Positions 11,211 to 20,649 of a stretch of 64,000 nt of DNA are shown here, piece after piece. Location of the stretch: assembly GCA_030340625.1 (NCBI GenBank), contig JAOPHQ010002845.1, positions 310,001 through 374,000 of the forward strand, given 5' to 3'. Both the position numbers and the translations under genes were made by a program. The DNA comes from Merluccius polli. Lineage: Eukaryota > Chordata > Actinopteri > Gadiformes > Merlucciidae. How positions within the stretch are numbered: the first letter of the stretch is position 1; every line of letters starts with the position of its first letter. The notes under the pieces were generated by a model, which searched no databases, was not told the origin of the DNA, and saw only the letters and a list, made by a program, of their open reading frames with translations.

Positions 11211-12002
11211 CAGGTCCTAATCAAATCACTCATCAACCCAGGGAAGGTCATAGGGCAAAGGACATGAACTGACCGGAGGTTCCAATAAAGCACACTGAGG
11301 GCTCAAACTCAAACTTTATTTATTTATATAGCACCTTTCATGCAGAACATGCAGCCCAAAGTGCTTCACATGGCAGAATAAAACAGAGGTAGACAACAAT
11401 AAAGAGTTCAGCAAATAAAATAAAATAAATAAATAATAAGAAAAATAATAATAATAATAATAATAATAATTCAACAAATGTAAAAACCTAAACAATAAAA
11501 ATAAAATAAAATGTATAAAATCACATTTAAACCTATAAGGAGAATAAACACAGAGGATGAAAAGCAAAAAGAAAGGAGGGCACAGCCGTGAATTGTGAGG
11601 CACCTTACATGAAAGCTAGGCTAAAAAGATATTCTTAAGCTTTTTAAAAAAAATGTCAACAGAGGTACATCCCCTCAGATCCACAGGCAGACTATTCCAG
11701 AGCAGGGGACCACATTAACTAAAGGCGGATTCCCCAAGTTTTTTGGAGGTTCTTGGCACGACTAAAAGACCAGCTGTCGAGGATCTGAGGGGTCTGCTTG
11801 GTTCATATCTTTGAAGCATGTCTGAAAGATGAGCAAGGATTTTAAAATGGGAGTTATATGTGCCTTCTGCCTGGTCTTCGTCAGTACTCGGGCTGCAGAG
11901 TTCTGAACCAGTTGTAAGTGGCCTAGTCTTTTTTTGGGAAGACCAGACAGAAAGGCATTGCAGTAATCGAGTCTTGATGTGACGAATGCATGAATACGTT
12001 TT

Positions 12003-13229
12003 TCAGTGTCGGCCTGGTTCAGGAATGGTCTGACTTTGGCAATGTTTCTTATGTGATAAAAGGTCTGAATCCAAGGTTATTCCCAGATTTTTTACTCGGT
12101 CTTTTGTGTGGAGCGCCAGGGAATGAAAGTGCTGAGCCAGGAAATCTCTGTGGGTTTTAGGGCCAAATATAATTATTTCTGTCTTGTCCTGATTGAGTTG
12201 TAAAAAATTGTTTGCCATCCAGTTATTTATTTCTGCTAAGCAAAGTACTAAGTTGTTAATGGTAGCATGTAAAAATTAAACAAAATAGGACCTAAAATGG
12301 AACCTTGTGGGACTCAGGTTATATGGTTTTTATTCGAGGATAAGTCACCTAGGGCCACAGAGAATTCACGCCCAGTCAGATATGACCTAAACCATTGTAA
12401 GACCATTCCCGAGAGGCCAACCCAGTTTTCCAGTCTATTTAAAAGGATGTTGTGGTCAACTGTATCGAAGGCTGCAGTAAGGTCGAGGAGAACCAGAACG
12501 GACAAGTTCTTGGAATCGCTGTTAAGTTTAATATCATTTAAAACTTTCACGAGTGCAGTCTCTGTGCTATGATGTTCTCTAAAACCGGACTGAAAAGTCT
12601 CTAGGATATTGCTGTGTTTAATAAAATTACTTATCTGCTTATACTGTAAACTACTTTTTCTAAAATCTTACCTAAAAACGGGGGGTTTGAAATTGGTCTG
12701 TAATTGTTAAAATCTGTGGGATCTAGGTTACTTTTTTTAAGCAGTGGTTTAACCATCCCAATCTTTAAAACCTGAGGGAAAGTACCTGTAGCTAGAGAAT
12801 GATTAACAATGTCTAAAACTTTGTCTAAAAGGCAGCTCAAAACAGTTTTAAAAAATGAGGTAGGTATGGGTTCGAAAGTACTAGTGGAGGGTTTTAAATC
12901 TGAGACCACCTTACTAAGCCCCTCTGCATCAACCTGAGTAAAAGAGTGTAAAGTAGTATTAAAGTGCTTAGTGCTATCTAAAGTATTGAATGCCCTAGTT
13001 TGATTGATATGTGTTCTGATTGCTAAAATCTTGTTGCTAAAGTGGGCAGAAAATTTGTTGCACTTGGTGATGGAGAGAAGTTCACTGGGGCATGTCGGTG
13101 AGGGACTAATGAGGCGGTCTATTGTATTAAAAAAGGATTCTGGGATTGTTTTGGTTCTTCTTTCAGAGAAGTAATTCTGTCTGGCCATTCTTAGTGCCTT
13201 GTTGTAGTCTGATAAAAGATGATGTAAAA
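12003..13229 (-). pseudogene. LINE ORF2, reverse transcriptase domain, catalytic box deleted
   Basis: Frames in order are 12631-13229 (linker, then SLATGTFPQVLKIGMVKPLLKK and NNYRPISNPPFLGKILEKVV), 12314-12550 (VLVLLDLTAAFDTVDH, WFRSYLTGRE), and 12003-12218 (NNFLQLNQDKTEIIIFGP). Between the last two, the sequence passes from VPQGSILGPILF straight to the helix before NNFLQLN. The segment that should hold the YADD catalytic motif is missing. The open frame reported from 13437 begins inside the chromovirus LTR, so its first ~70 residues are not LINE sequence. Confidence 0.82.
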
Positions 13230-13572
13230 TGTTACGGTCAGGGTAAGGTTTTAGACCCAAACGCGGTGCACCAAAAGATGAGGCAGGCAACGGTGAGTTT
13301 GTGAAAGAAAAATAAGTCTTTTTACTTAAGCATTTGACGCTGTACAAAAATACCGGACTTTCCGCGGCAGAGAAACAAAACAAAGAAACAACTCTCAAGA
13401 ACGGCCTATGTGCTGGCATAGAACAAACAGCAATCACTTGTGAAACGTCAGCAAGGAGTAAGGGGAGCAGAGGGAATAAATAACAAAACCACAGGTGTGA
13501 ATGATTGCTTCATTAGTGTGCGGTGTCCGGTGAGGATACCACTAGAGGTCGCTGCAGCCCCGCTGCGTAACA
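13230..13572 (-). repeat. Chromovirus 3' LTR (343 bp)
   Basis: Same length and ends as the 5' LTR, with one substitution. It is preceded on the minus strand by the polypurine tract at 13573-13584. Confidence 0.93.
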
Positions 13573-13604
13573 GTGCCCCCCTCCGACGAACGGCTCCTGC
13601 CGTT

Positions 13605-16517
13605 TCACCGGAGTGCCTCGGGGTGATCCCTCCGGAATGTGGTGATGAGGCTCGAGTCCATAATATGGCGCCTAGGGACCCAAGATCGCTCCTCTGGGCC
13701 ATACCCCTCCCAATCAACTAAAAACTGCAAACCCCGCCCGACCCGCCTACAGGCCAGAATCCGATTGACCGTAAACACTGGGTGTCCATTAAGGAGTCGT
13801 GGTGGGGGAACAGGGGGCGAGGGGGGGGCCAATGGACTAGAGGTGACGGGTTTCAGAAGTGAGACGTGGAATGTCGGGTGTACCCGCATGGAACGGGGAA
13901 GCTGTAGACGGTAGGTAACCGGGTTAATCTGGCGGATCACTTTAAATGGACCGATGAAGCGAGGGGATAGCTTCTTGGACTCGATCCGAAGAGGAAGATC
14001 CCTGGTGGAGAGCCATACTTCCTGGCCCGGATGGTAGGAAGGAGCTGGCCGGCGTCTGCGGTTTGCCTGGCGCTGGGCACGGCCCGAGGCACGTTGAAGG
14101 GCGTTGCGCACCTGTGTCCATGTGCGCCAACAGCGGTTGATCTGCGCTCGAACCGAGGGCACCTCCGTCTCCTTCTCCTGCTCTGGGAAAAGGGGGGGCT
14201 GGTAACCATACTGACACTGAAAGGGAGATAGACCGGTGGCAGTGCTCACCAGCGTGTTATGCGCATACTCCGCCCATGCGAGACGTTTGCTCCAGGAGGC
14301 CGGGTTGTTAGAAGCGTAGCACCTCAGTATCCCCTCCAGATCTTGGTTAACGCGCTCCGTTTGGCCGTTTGACTGGGGATGAAAGCCAGACGACAGGCTG
14401 ATGGAGGCGCCAAGGCAGGTGGCGAACGCCTTCCAGAACCTGGAGATGAATTGAGGACCTCGATCTGACACGACATCCTGGGGAAGGCCGTGGATACGGA
14501 ACACATGTTGCACCACCAGCCTGGCGGTCTCCTGGGCTGACGGGAGTTTGGGGAGGGGAATGAAGTGCGCCGCTTTGGAAAACCGGTCGACCACGACCAG
14601 AATGGCCGTGAATCCCTCCGAGGGGGGAAGGGAGGAGATAAAGTCCAGTGCAATGTGGGACCAAGGACGTTTGGGAATGGGTAGGGGATGGAGGAGCCCG
14701 GCCGCCGGTTGACGCAAGCTTTTCCCCCTGGCACACACAGTGCACGCAGCAATGAAAGCACGCACATCCGCCTCTGCTGTAGGCCACCAGAACCTCCTCC
14801 TGACAAACTCCAGGGTCCTGGCGACCCCGGGATGGTTCGTGAGGTTTGAGGTGTGCGCCCATAAGAGTAGCCGTGCCAGCGCAGCCTTGGGAACAAACTG
14901 TCTATTAGGAGGTCCGCCTCCGGGGTCCGGATCGGTGCACAAGGCCGCCCTCACCACTGCCTCAATTCCCCACGAGACCGGGGCCGCAATCAAGTCAGTG
15001 GGAATGATGGGACCAGGGTGCTTCTCGACTCCGATGGGATAAAACTGTCTGGACAAGGCGTCCGGTTTAATGTTCTTCGATCCCGGCCGAAAAGAGATGG
15101 TGAAATCAAACCTGGTAAAGAAAAGCGCCCACCTGGCCTGACGTGAGTTGAGCCGCTTTGCCGCCTGGATGTAGGCCAGGTTCTTATGGTCTGTCCAAAC
15201 GATGAACGGATGCGTGGCTCCCTCTAGCCAGTGTCTCCACTCCTCTAGTGCCAGCTTAACCGCCAGTAGCTCGCGGTTTCCCACATCATAGTTCTGTTCC
15301 GCTGGGGACAAGCGACGTGAAAAAAAGGCGCAGGGATGCGTCTTCCCATCCCTGGGACAACGTTGGGACAAAACTGCCCCCACAGCAATGTCTGAGGCAT
15401 CTACCTCCACTATGAAGGGCAGAGAGGGGTCAGGGTGATTCAGAATGTGTGCGGAGGTAAAGCGCTGCTTCAGCTCGGTGAAAGCTCGCTCCGCCTCCAG
15501 GGACCATGAAAAGAGTGTCGGGCTCTTACGTGTGAGGGCTGTCAAGGGAGCGGCTAGGGTGCTAAAATTCCTAATAAAGCGCCTATAGAAATTAGCAAAG
15601 CCCAAAAAGCGTTCCACCTGCTTCACCGAGGACAACTGGGGCCAGTCCAACACCGCGCTCACCTTGGCGGGATCCATCAGGAGTTGTCCCTTGGTCACAA
15701 TGAACCCTAGGAAAGAGATGGTATTGGCATTAAAAACACATTTCTCTCCCTTAACGAATAGGCGGTGTTCCAGGAGACGTTGAAGTACCGTCCTGACGTG
15801 CTGCTTATGCTCATCAATATTTTTAGAGAATATTAGGATATCGTCTAAATAGACATAAACACAGTGATCGAGAAGATCTCTAAGCACATCGTTAACAAAC
15901 GCCTGGAATACCCCAGGTGCATTAACTAAGCCAAAGGGCATCACTAAGTATTCGTAGTGGCCGTTGGGAGTGTTGAAGCCAGTCTTCCACTCATCTCCCT
16001 CCCTTATCCTCACTAAATTGTAGGCACTACGTAGATCTAATTTAGTAAAAACCTGAGCTCCCTGCAGAGATTCAAACGCCGTGTTCATAAGGGGAAGAGG
16101 ATAGCGGTTCTTAATGGTGATCCTGTTCAGTCCCCTGTAATCGATGCAAGGACGTTGTCCTCCATCCTTCTTGGCCACGAAGAAGAACCCCGCACCGGCG
16201 GGGGATGTAGAGGTGCGAATATGGCCTGCTGCTAGAGCCTCCTCAATGTAGGCAGACATAGTTAGAGTCTCGGGGCGGGATAGAGGGAATAATCCTCCCC
16301 GGGGAGGTGTGGTACCCGGTAAAAGATCTATGGCGCAGTCATAGGGTCTATGGGGAGGTAAATCCTTAGCACGTGTCTTGCTAAAGACCTCCTCCAGGTC
16401 CCAGTATTCCCTGGGAATGTTGGACAGATCTATGCCTCCCTTACCTTCCGGGGAATCTACCCTACCTGTAGAGACAACAGCTAGACATGCGGGAAGCCTG
16501 GTTTGTGGGACCTGGGG
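13605..16517 (-). CDS. Chromovirus reverse transcriptase, RNase H, integrase, chromodomain
   Basis: The frame is open from just after the TGA; the first Met is at 16259, but RT sequence (IPREYWDLEEVFSK, DCAIDLLPG) begins before it. With numbering from that Met: reverse transcriptase about 1-180 with catalytic VYLDD at 136-140 (YLDD instead of YVDD), RNase H about 280-400 (EVDASD, GNRELLA, WTDHKNL), integrase zinc finger HHCC (HTSNLTNHPG..CTVC), then the DDE core (ALDFISSLP, VVSDRGPQF, PQSNGQTERVNQ). At the C terminus there is a chromodomain (LVDWEGYGPEERSWVP) that may steer integration to chromatin. The frame ends 33 bp before the LTR. No other damage is visible. Confidence 0.93.
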   Translation of the reverse strand, partial: PQVPQTRLPACLAVVSTGRVDSPEGKGGIDLSNIPREYWDLEEVFSKTRAKDLPPHRPYDCAIDLLPGTTPPRGGLFPLSRPETLTMSAYIEEALAAGHIRTSTSPAGAGFFFVAKKDGGQRPCIDYRGLNRITIKNRYPLPLMNTAFESLQGAQVFTKLDLRSAYNLVRIREGDEWKTGFNTPNGHYEYLVMPFGLVNAPGVFQAFVNDVLRDLLDHCVYVYLDDILIFSKNIDEHKQHVRTVLQRLLEHRLFVKGEKCVFNANTISFLGFIVTKGQLLMDPAKVSAVLDWPQLSSVKQVERFLGFANFYRRFIRNFSTLAAPLTALTRKSPTLFSWSLEAERAFTELKQRFTSAHILNHPDPSLPFIVEVDASDIAVGAVLSQRCPRDGKTHPCAFFSRRLSPAEQNYDVGNRELLAVKLALEEWRHWLEGATHPFIVWTDHKNLAYIQAAKRLNSRQARWALFFTRFDFTISFRPGSKNIKPDALSRQFYPIGVEKHPGPIIPTDLIAAPVSWGIEAVVRAALCTDPDPGGGPPNRQFVPKAALARLLLWAHTSNLTNHPGVARTLEFVRRRFWWPTAEADVRAFIAACTVCARGKSLRQPAAGLLHPLPIPKRPWSHIALDFISSLPPSEGFTAILVVVDRFSKAAHFIPLPKLPSAQETARLVVQHVFRIHGLPQDVVSDRGPQFISRFWKAFATCLGASISLSSGFHPQSNGQTERVNQDLEGILRCYASNNPASWSKRLAWAEYAHNTLVSTATGLSPFQCQYGYQPPLFPEQEKETEVPSVRAQINRCWRTWTQVRNALQRASGRAQRQANRRRRPAPSYHPGQEVWLSTRDLPLRIESKKLSPRFIGPFKVIRQINPVTYRLQLPRSMRVHPTFHVSLLKPVTSSPLAPPSPPVPPPRLLNGHPVFTVNRILACRRVGRGLQFLVDWEGYGPEERSWVPRRHIMDSSLITTFRRDHPEALR

Positions 16518-17024
16518 TCAGCTAGATGTAACACTGTCCTTCTGGACAATTTGGCCCACAGACCAGTCAATGTGATATGTATGGGTTGCTAACCAGGAGT
16601 GACCAAGTACTAGGGGAGACTCAGGAGAGTCAACAATAAAAAACTGAATAATCTCTCTCTGCCTACCTGCTACCTGGAGGTGGAGAGGGATAGTGCAGTG
16701 TGTAATACTACCTGACCCCAAGGGTCGGCCATCAAGGGCTATCACAGGGACCGGTGTGGGGAGAGATTGTAGAGGAACACCCCACTCCTGGGCCAGAATT
16801 GGGTCCATGAGGCTTTCTGCTGCCCCCGAGTCGATGAGAGCTTGAATATGTCGAGTACAGTGGGCCCACTGTACAACGACTGGGAAAAAGGTACGGGAAT
16901 CGTGCTGGGTAGAGGGAGGTTGCCAACTCGCTATCACCCCTCCTGTGACTAGCGAGCTCGACCATTTCCCGGACGCTCCGGGCAGGCGAGCCAACGATGG
17001 CCTGAGCGCGCACAGTACAGACAA
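16518..17024 (-). CDS. Chromovirus aspartic protease region
   Basis: This region is in the -1 frame relative to gag. The open frame starts upstream of the gag stop, so the proteins overlap. The catalytic motif is LIDSGAAESLMD, followed by the flap region and LVLGHSWL, typical of gypsy proteases, and the length is normal. The initial Met at 17024 is probably not a true start, since translation would enter by frameshift near 16964. The frame ends at a TGA (16518-16520), after which the same frame continues without interruption into the reverse transcriptase, so this TGA is a single nonsense codon inside pro-pol. Confidence 0.87.
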   Translation of the reverse strand: MSVLCALRPSLARLPGASGKWSSSLVTGGVIASWQPPSTQHDSRTFFPVVVQWAHCTRHIQALIDSGAAESLMDPILAQEWGVPLQSLPTPVPVIALDGRPLGSGSITHCTIPLHLQVAGRQREIIQFFIVDSPESPLVLGHSWLATHTYHIDWSVGQIVQKDSVTSS

Positions 17025-17914
17025 AGTCCTCTGTTCATGCGACGCTGCTTCTCCTCTGGAGAGAGAGTCATTCCCCCCAATTGCATGGGTTCCGCCTGGG
17101 GCGTCGTATCCTGGAAGCGGTAGGTAGAAGTCGGGCTGGGTTGAAGACGAAAGGTACCTCTGGTTGTCTCCCTCCGCTCACGCCTCCTCTCCCGACGTCT
17201 GCTGTCCTTCCTCAGTGCAAGGTCGATGAGGGCGTCCAATTCTAGAGGTAACTCATGGGCAGCGAGTTCATCCTTCATCTCCTCCGACAGTCCCTGGGCG
17301 AACAAGACGGCCAGTGAGCGCTCCTCCCATCCTGTCTCCCTCGCAAGAGTGCGAAACTCGATGGAATAATCAGCCACCGAGCGGTCACCCTGACGACAGG
17401 AGGTGAGCCTCCGACCCTCTTCGTGTCCCGACACAACCCGATCTGTGTCAAACACTTTGCGGAACTCCTCCACGAAGCTATCAACCTTAAAACAGATTGG
17501 GGTCTGTTTCTCCCACTCTGCGACGGCCCACGAGTGGGCCCGACCCTTCAGCAGGGTGATGATGTAAGCAACGCGGGATTGTTCTGTAGGGAAGGATGAA
17601 GGTTGTAGGCTGAAAGCCAGAGAACACTGTGTTAAAAACTCCCTGCAGTCCTGCGGGTTCCCGTCATATCGCTCCGGCGGGGGTAAGTGGGGCTCCCGCG
17701 ACGTCCTCGGCGGAGAAGACTGGACCACCGCTGTAGCCTCTGTACTGCCGGAGGCCTGGGGTACGGTTGGTCGAGCATCCAGCATTCTCTGCATAGCGAT
17801 GTTCAGCCCAGGGAGATTATGACTGATCTCCTCGAGGGTTTGCTCATGCTGGGACAGCGTCGCTCCCTGAGCGGCCAACGCGTCACGGTATTGTGCGGCT
17901 TCCGCTGGATCCAT
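16949..17914 (-). CDS. Chromovirus Gag (321 codons)
   Basis: The Gag start ATG lies only 16 bases after the 5' LTR. The product has a short coiled-coil region (QGATLSQHEQTLEEISHN, residues ~15-35), a retrotransposon-gag capsid domain (RYDGNPQDCREFLTQ, LLKGRAHSWA; residues ~80-200), an Arg-rich stretch (RRRERRRERRET) and one zinc knuckle of CX2CX4HX4C type (CLYCARSGHRWLAC) near the C terminus. This is the Gag type from which domesticated mammalian genes such as PEG10 derive. It ends 15 bases after a GGGAAAT heptamer (16970-16964), in frame as G GGA AAT, where a -1 shift would lead into the protease frame. Confidence 0.9.
   Translation of the reverse strand: MDPAEAAQYRDALAAQGATLSQHEQTLEEISHNLPGLNIAMQRMLDARPTVPQASGSTEATAVVQSSPPRTSREPHLPPPERYDGNPQDCREFLTQCSLAFSLQPSSFPTEQSRVAYIITLLKGRAHSWAVAEWEKQTPICFKVDSFVEEFRKVFDTDRVVSGHEEGRRLTSCRQGDRSVADYSIEFRTLARETGWEERSLAVLFAQGLSEEMKDELAAHELPLELDALIDLALRKDSRRRERRRERRETTRGTFRLQPSPTSTYRFQDTTPQAEPMQLGGMTLSPEEKQRRMNRGLCLYCARSGHRWLACPERPGNGRAR
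16964..16970 (-). promoter_or_regulatory. Candidate -1 ribosomal frameshift heptamer GGGAAAT
   Basis: It is read in the gag frame as CCG GGA AAT, that is G GGA AAT, fitting the X XXY YYZ rule. A -1 slip here moves the ribosome exactly into the protease/pol frame. Gag stops 12 bases further on (TAG at 16951-16949). The related GGGAAAC heptamer is used by betaretroviruses between gag and pro. Confidence 0.6.
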
Positions 17915-17930
17915 TAGTGGCTGAAGTTTC

Positions 17931-18273
17931 TGTTACGGTCAGGGTAAGGTTTTAGACCCAAACGCGGTGCACCAAAAGATGAGGCAGGCAACGGTGAGTT
18001 TGTGAAAGAAAAATAAGTCTTTTTACTTAAGCATTTGACGCTGTACAAAAATACCGGACTTTCCGCGGCAGAGAAACAAAACAAAGAAACAACTCTCAAG
18101 AACGGCCTATGTGCTGGCATAGAACAAACAGCAATCACTTGTGAAACGTCAGCAAGGAGTAAGGGGAGCAGAGGGAATAAATAACAAAACCACAGGTGTG
18201 AATGATTGCTTCATTAGTGTACGGTGTCCGGTGAGGATACCACTAGAGGTCGCTGCAGCCCCGCTGCGTAACA
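17931..18273 (-). repeat. Chromovirus 5' LTR (343 bp)
   Basis: It begins and ends with TGTTACG/CGTAACA inverted ends. It differs from the 3' LTR at one position. On the minus strand the block GCTGACGTTTC (about 18142-18152) is nearly complementary to the sequence just after the LTR, see the self-priming note in the findings. Confidence 0.93.
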
Positions 18274-18459
18274 GCAAAATGTCATAATGGATAACGAGTT
18301 TGTGTTTCCTCCATCTACGCTCAGCTTTCCTGCACTTTCGTTCAGACAGTGTGTTCATTATTCACCTGGGTTATGGATATAGACACAATAAATTCAATAC
18401 AGTAGTGGTCTGAGAGGGCGACATCTGTAATAGTTAAAATTTCTAGGTCTAAACCTTTA
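18274..18459 (-). other. LINE sequence directly after the chromovirus
   Basis: This is the end of the endonuclease (SDH block) resuming after the 6-bp target duplication at 18274-18279. It shows that the LINE was already in place when the chromovirus inserted. Confidence 0.75.
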
Positions 18460-19044
18460 CTAATGACTAAGTCCAGCATATGGCCAACTTAGATCATCTA
18501 AAAGATTTAAAAAATCAGTTGTCTTGTCATTTTTGTTGTCTATATGCAAGTTAAAATCACCAACAATAAGAATTTTATCGTAGTTTGTGTTGAGAATGGA
18601 GAATGGACTTTCTGTAAGAAAGTTGGGGCAATGACTTGGTGCCCTATATACAGTGACGGTAATTATGGGTAAGTGGCATTTAAAAACAGAAGCAAGATAT
18701 TCAAATGAATTAAAAACATCAAATGAAACTTGTCTGCACTCAACAGTTTTAGAAGCAATGTTGGCCAGACCACCTCCCCTCTTCCCCTGTCTACAAGAAA
18801 AATTAAAAGCATAGTTCAAGGGAGCAGTTTCAATAAGAACGGCGGGCACATCTGAATTCAGCCAGGTTTCAGTTAAAAATATGCCGTCAAGGTGGCGTTC
18901 TGCAATAAGGTCGTTCACCAAGAAAGTTTTATTCATCAGGGACCGAATATTTAAGAGAGCCATTTTCAATGTCTGTGGCTTATGCTGCATTGCACAATGT
19001 TTAGATGAAATGGTTATGTTGTTGTGAAGTACTGGTCTGGGCAC
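18274..19044 (-). pseudogene. LINE ORF2, apurinic-like endonuclease domain
   Basis: The frame 18460-19044 carries the endonuclease blocks in order: LLNIRSLMNK, FLTETWL (catalytic Glu), RGGGLAN, VYRAP and IVGDFNLHID. A frameshift or small deletion near 18480 separates it from DLVISKGLD and LSDHYCIEF (the SDH block, about 18395-18465). The domain nicks the target DNA in LINE retrotransposition. The chromovirus insertion lies just downstream, between endonuclease and reverse transcriptase. Confidence 0.8.
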
Positions 19045-19269
19045 TCTGATTGTTTTTTGACGGGACCTGGTGATTCTGACTGGAATATGCCTTGATGCAG
19101 GAGTAGGAGATGTAGGACCGTTAGAAGAAACTAAGAACTGACTGTGAGTGGATGTGCGTGCAAGTGGCAGGAGGGACCTGAAGGGGGAGCTCTCACGGAA
19201 AACAAGATGCTGTGGGTGTGCCGCCAGGGAAGGGGGGGGATCCGGTGTGGGGGTGAGGGTTGCAAAGAG

Positions 19270-20649
19270 TCAGTCACGTGGAAAGGTGTGCACCACATGC
19301 TGCAGGTTAGCACACAGCATCTGGCTACCCCTCTTATTTGGGTGGATCCCATCATGTTTAAAAAGAGAGTCACGATCCCAGAACAAGTTAAAATTGTCAA
19401 TAAAACCAAAGTTGTGCATCCTGCTGGTGGATTGGAGCCAAGTGTGAAGACTGAGGAGTCTGCTAAAACGGCCAGCTCCACGAACTACAGTCGGAATGGG
19501 ACCAGATATAAAAACAGACTTTCCACAGTTCTTTAAAACGTCAAAAAGGAGTTTAAAATCATTTTTTGTGCACTCAGACTCTTGACGGGTGGTGTCATTC
19601 GTACCCACATGGACAATAATCTTTTTAATTGACGTCGGGAGCGAGGGCATCATTTCCAGAAGTTTGTCCAGAATGTGGGGAACAGCTGCTCCAGGAAAAC
19701 AGTGTGTGGCTGCATTAATGAAACGAATGTCCTGGGTTATGGAGTCACCGATGATCAGCGTGGTGGGAGGAAAGAGGGGACGGGGGGACGAGATGTGTGG
19801 GCTGTCTGGATGATGCTGAGGACGTTCTGTTGATGCTGCCTCTCCCAGCTTGGTTGGCAGCCCAGAGCGGGGGGTCTGTGCAGGTGGACAGAGGCGAGGA
19901 GACTGCTTTAGACTAGCACCAGGGAGACCCCCAGACCATCTGATCACGGCTTCCTTCAGCAGCCTACGGCGGTCATCTACTGCGGCAGGGCGACGAGCAG
20001 CCTTTCCATGGCTTACTGCAGATGCAGCCGGAGTGTCTTCAGGGCCAGGTGAGGTGGAAGCAGCAGGTGCAGGGTCAGGATGGACGGAAGCATCCTCCGG
20101 CAGGATGGTGAAGCGGTTGGACATAGCCAACCAAGGTTGTGGATATGGACCAGTCGAGACCTTCCTGCAGCCGTGTCGCACCACTTCAGTCCAGGAAGGC
20201 TGGGTCCAGGTGTTGGCTCGGTTCGGCATGGAGCTGTGAACCGGAGCATTTGGCCTGTATCCGGAGTAGACCCCTGGATCAGCTGGTGGTGTCTGGATGG
20301 CTGTCGGCAGCGTTGAGGCATCCAGGCCCCTTGGTGGTGCCCGCGGTCCCCACGTCCGGCTCCCGGTCAGAGGAGTGGCCGCTCTCCTCGCCTGGCCGGT
20401 CCTCCGGGCCGGCAGGTAAGGGTGGCCGTGGAATCCGAGACCACCGGAGACATGGGTGAAGGAGGTGATTAGGCTGATGGAGCAGCAAAAGTTGAGGACT
20501 GCAAATGTGAAATATGTTTTGACTGGGCAGTGGCAACCGAGACAAAGCCCTCAATCAGCTGATCCCTTTTTTCGGAGCTCAGACTCAAGTCGATGGATCT
20601 CTTTCTTCAACTGTGAGTAAGAAATGTTGCAGTCCACGCAGACAGCCAT
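19270..20649 (-). pseudogene. LINE ORF1 with SGNH-hydrolase (esterase) domain
   Basis: Translation probably starts at the ATG at 20649-20647 (MAVCVDCNISYSQLKKEIH..), a Cys-containing start leading into a coiled coil of heptad-like L/E/K residues. A frameshift in the A/G run near 20575 breaks the frame. The 319-codon open frame at 19270-20229 then holds all SGNH blocks: IIGDSITQD (catalytic Ser), VHVGTNDT (Gly/Asn) and DGIHPNKRG (catalytic Asp and His). Esterase-type ORF1 proteins are known in CR1/L2-clade LINEs. The domain looks intact while the N-terminal part is broken. Confidence 0.78.

Larger units (their letters stand above)
13230..18273 (-). mobile_element. Chromovirus (Ty3/gypsy) retrotransposon, nearly intact, 5,044 bp
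   Basis: Two 343-bp LTRs in the same orientation flank gag, protease, reverse transcriptase, RNase H, integrase and a C-terminal chromodomain, all on the minus strand. It is inserted in the LINE between endonuclease and reverse transcriptase; the flanks GTAAAA (13224-13229) and GCAAAA (18274-18279) form an imperfect 6-bp target duplication. The LTRs differ at one site (G at about 13520, A at about 18221), so the insertion is recent. A purine tract, GGAGGGGGGCAC, lies at 13573-13584 directly before the 3' LTR. One in-frame TGA (16518-16520) interrupts pro-pol. The gag layout and chromodomain place it near the sushi/Tf1-type chromoviruses of fish. Confidence 0.93.

Noticed and set aside
13230..13437. 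N-terminal part of the 268-codon frame at 12631-13437
   Set aside because: It is chromovirus LTR fused by chance to the LINE frame; the same peptide recurs from the other LTR at 17914-18138.
13937..14896. Long alternative frames over the chromovirus integrase
   Set aside because: They are out-of-frame shadows of the pol gene.
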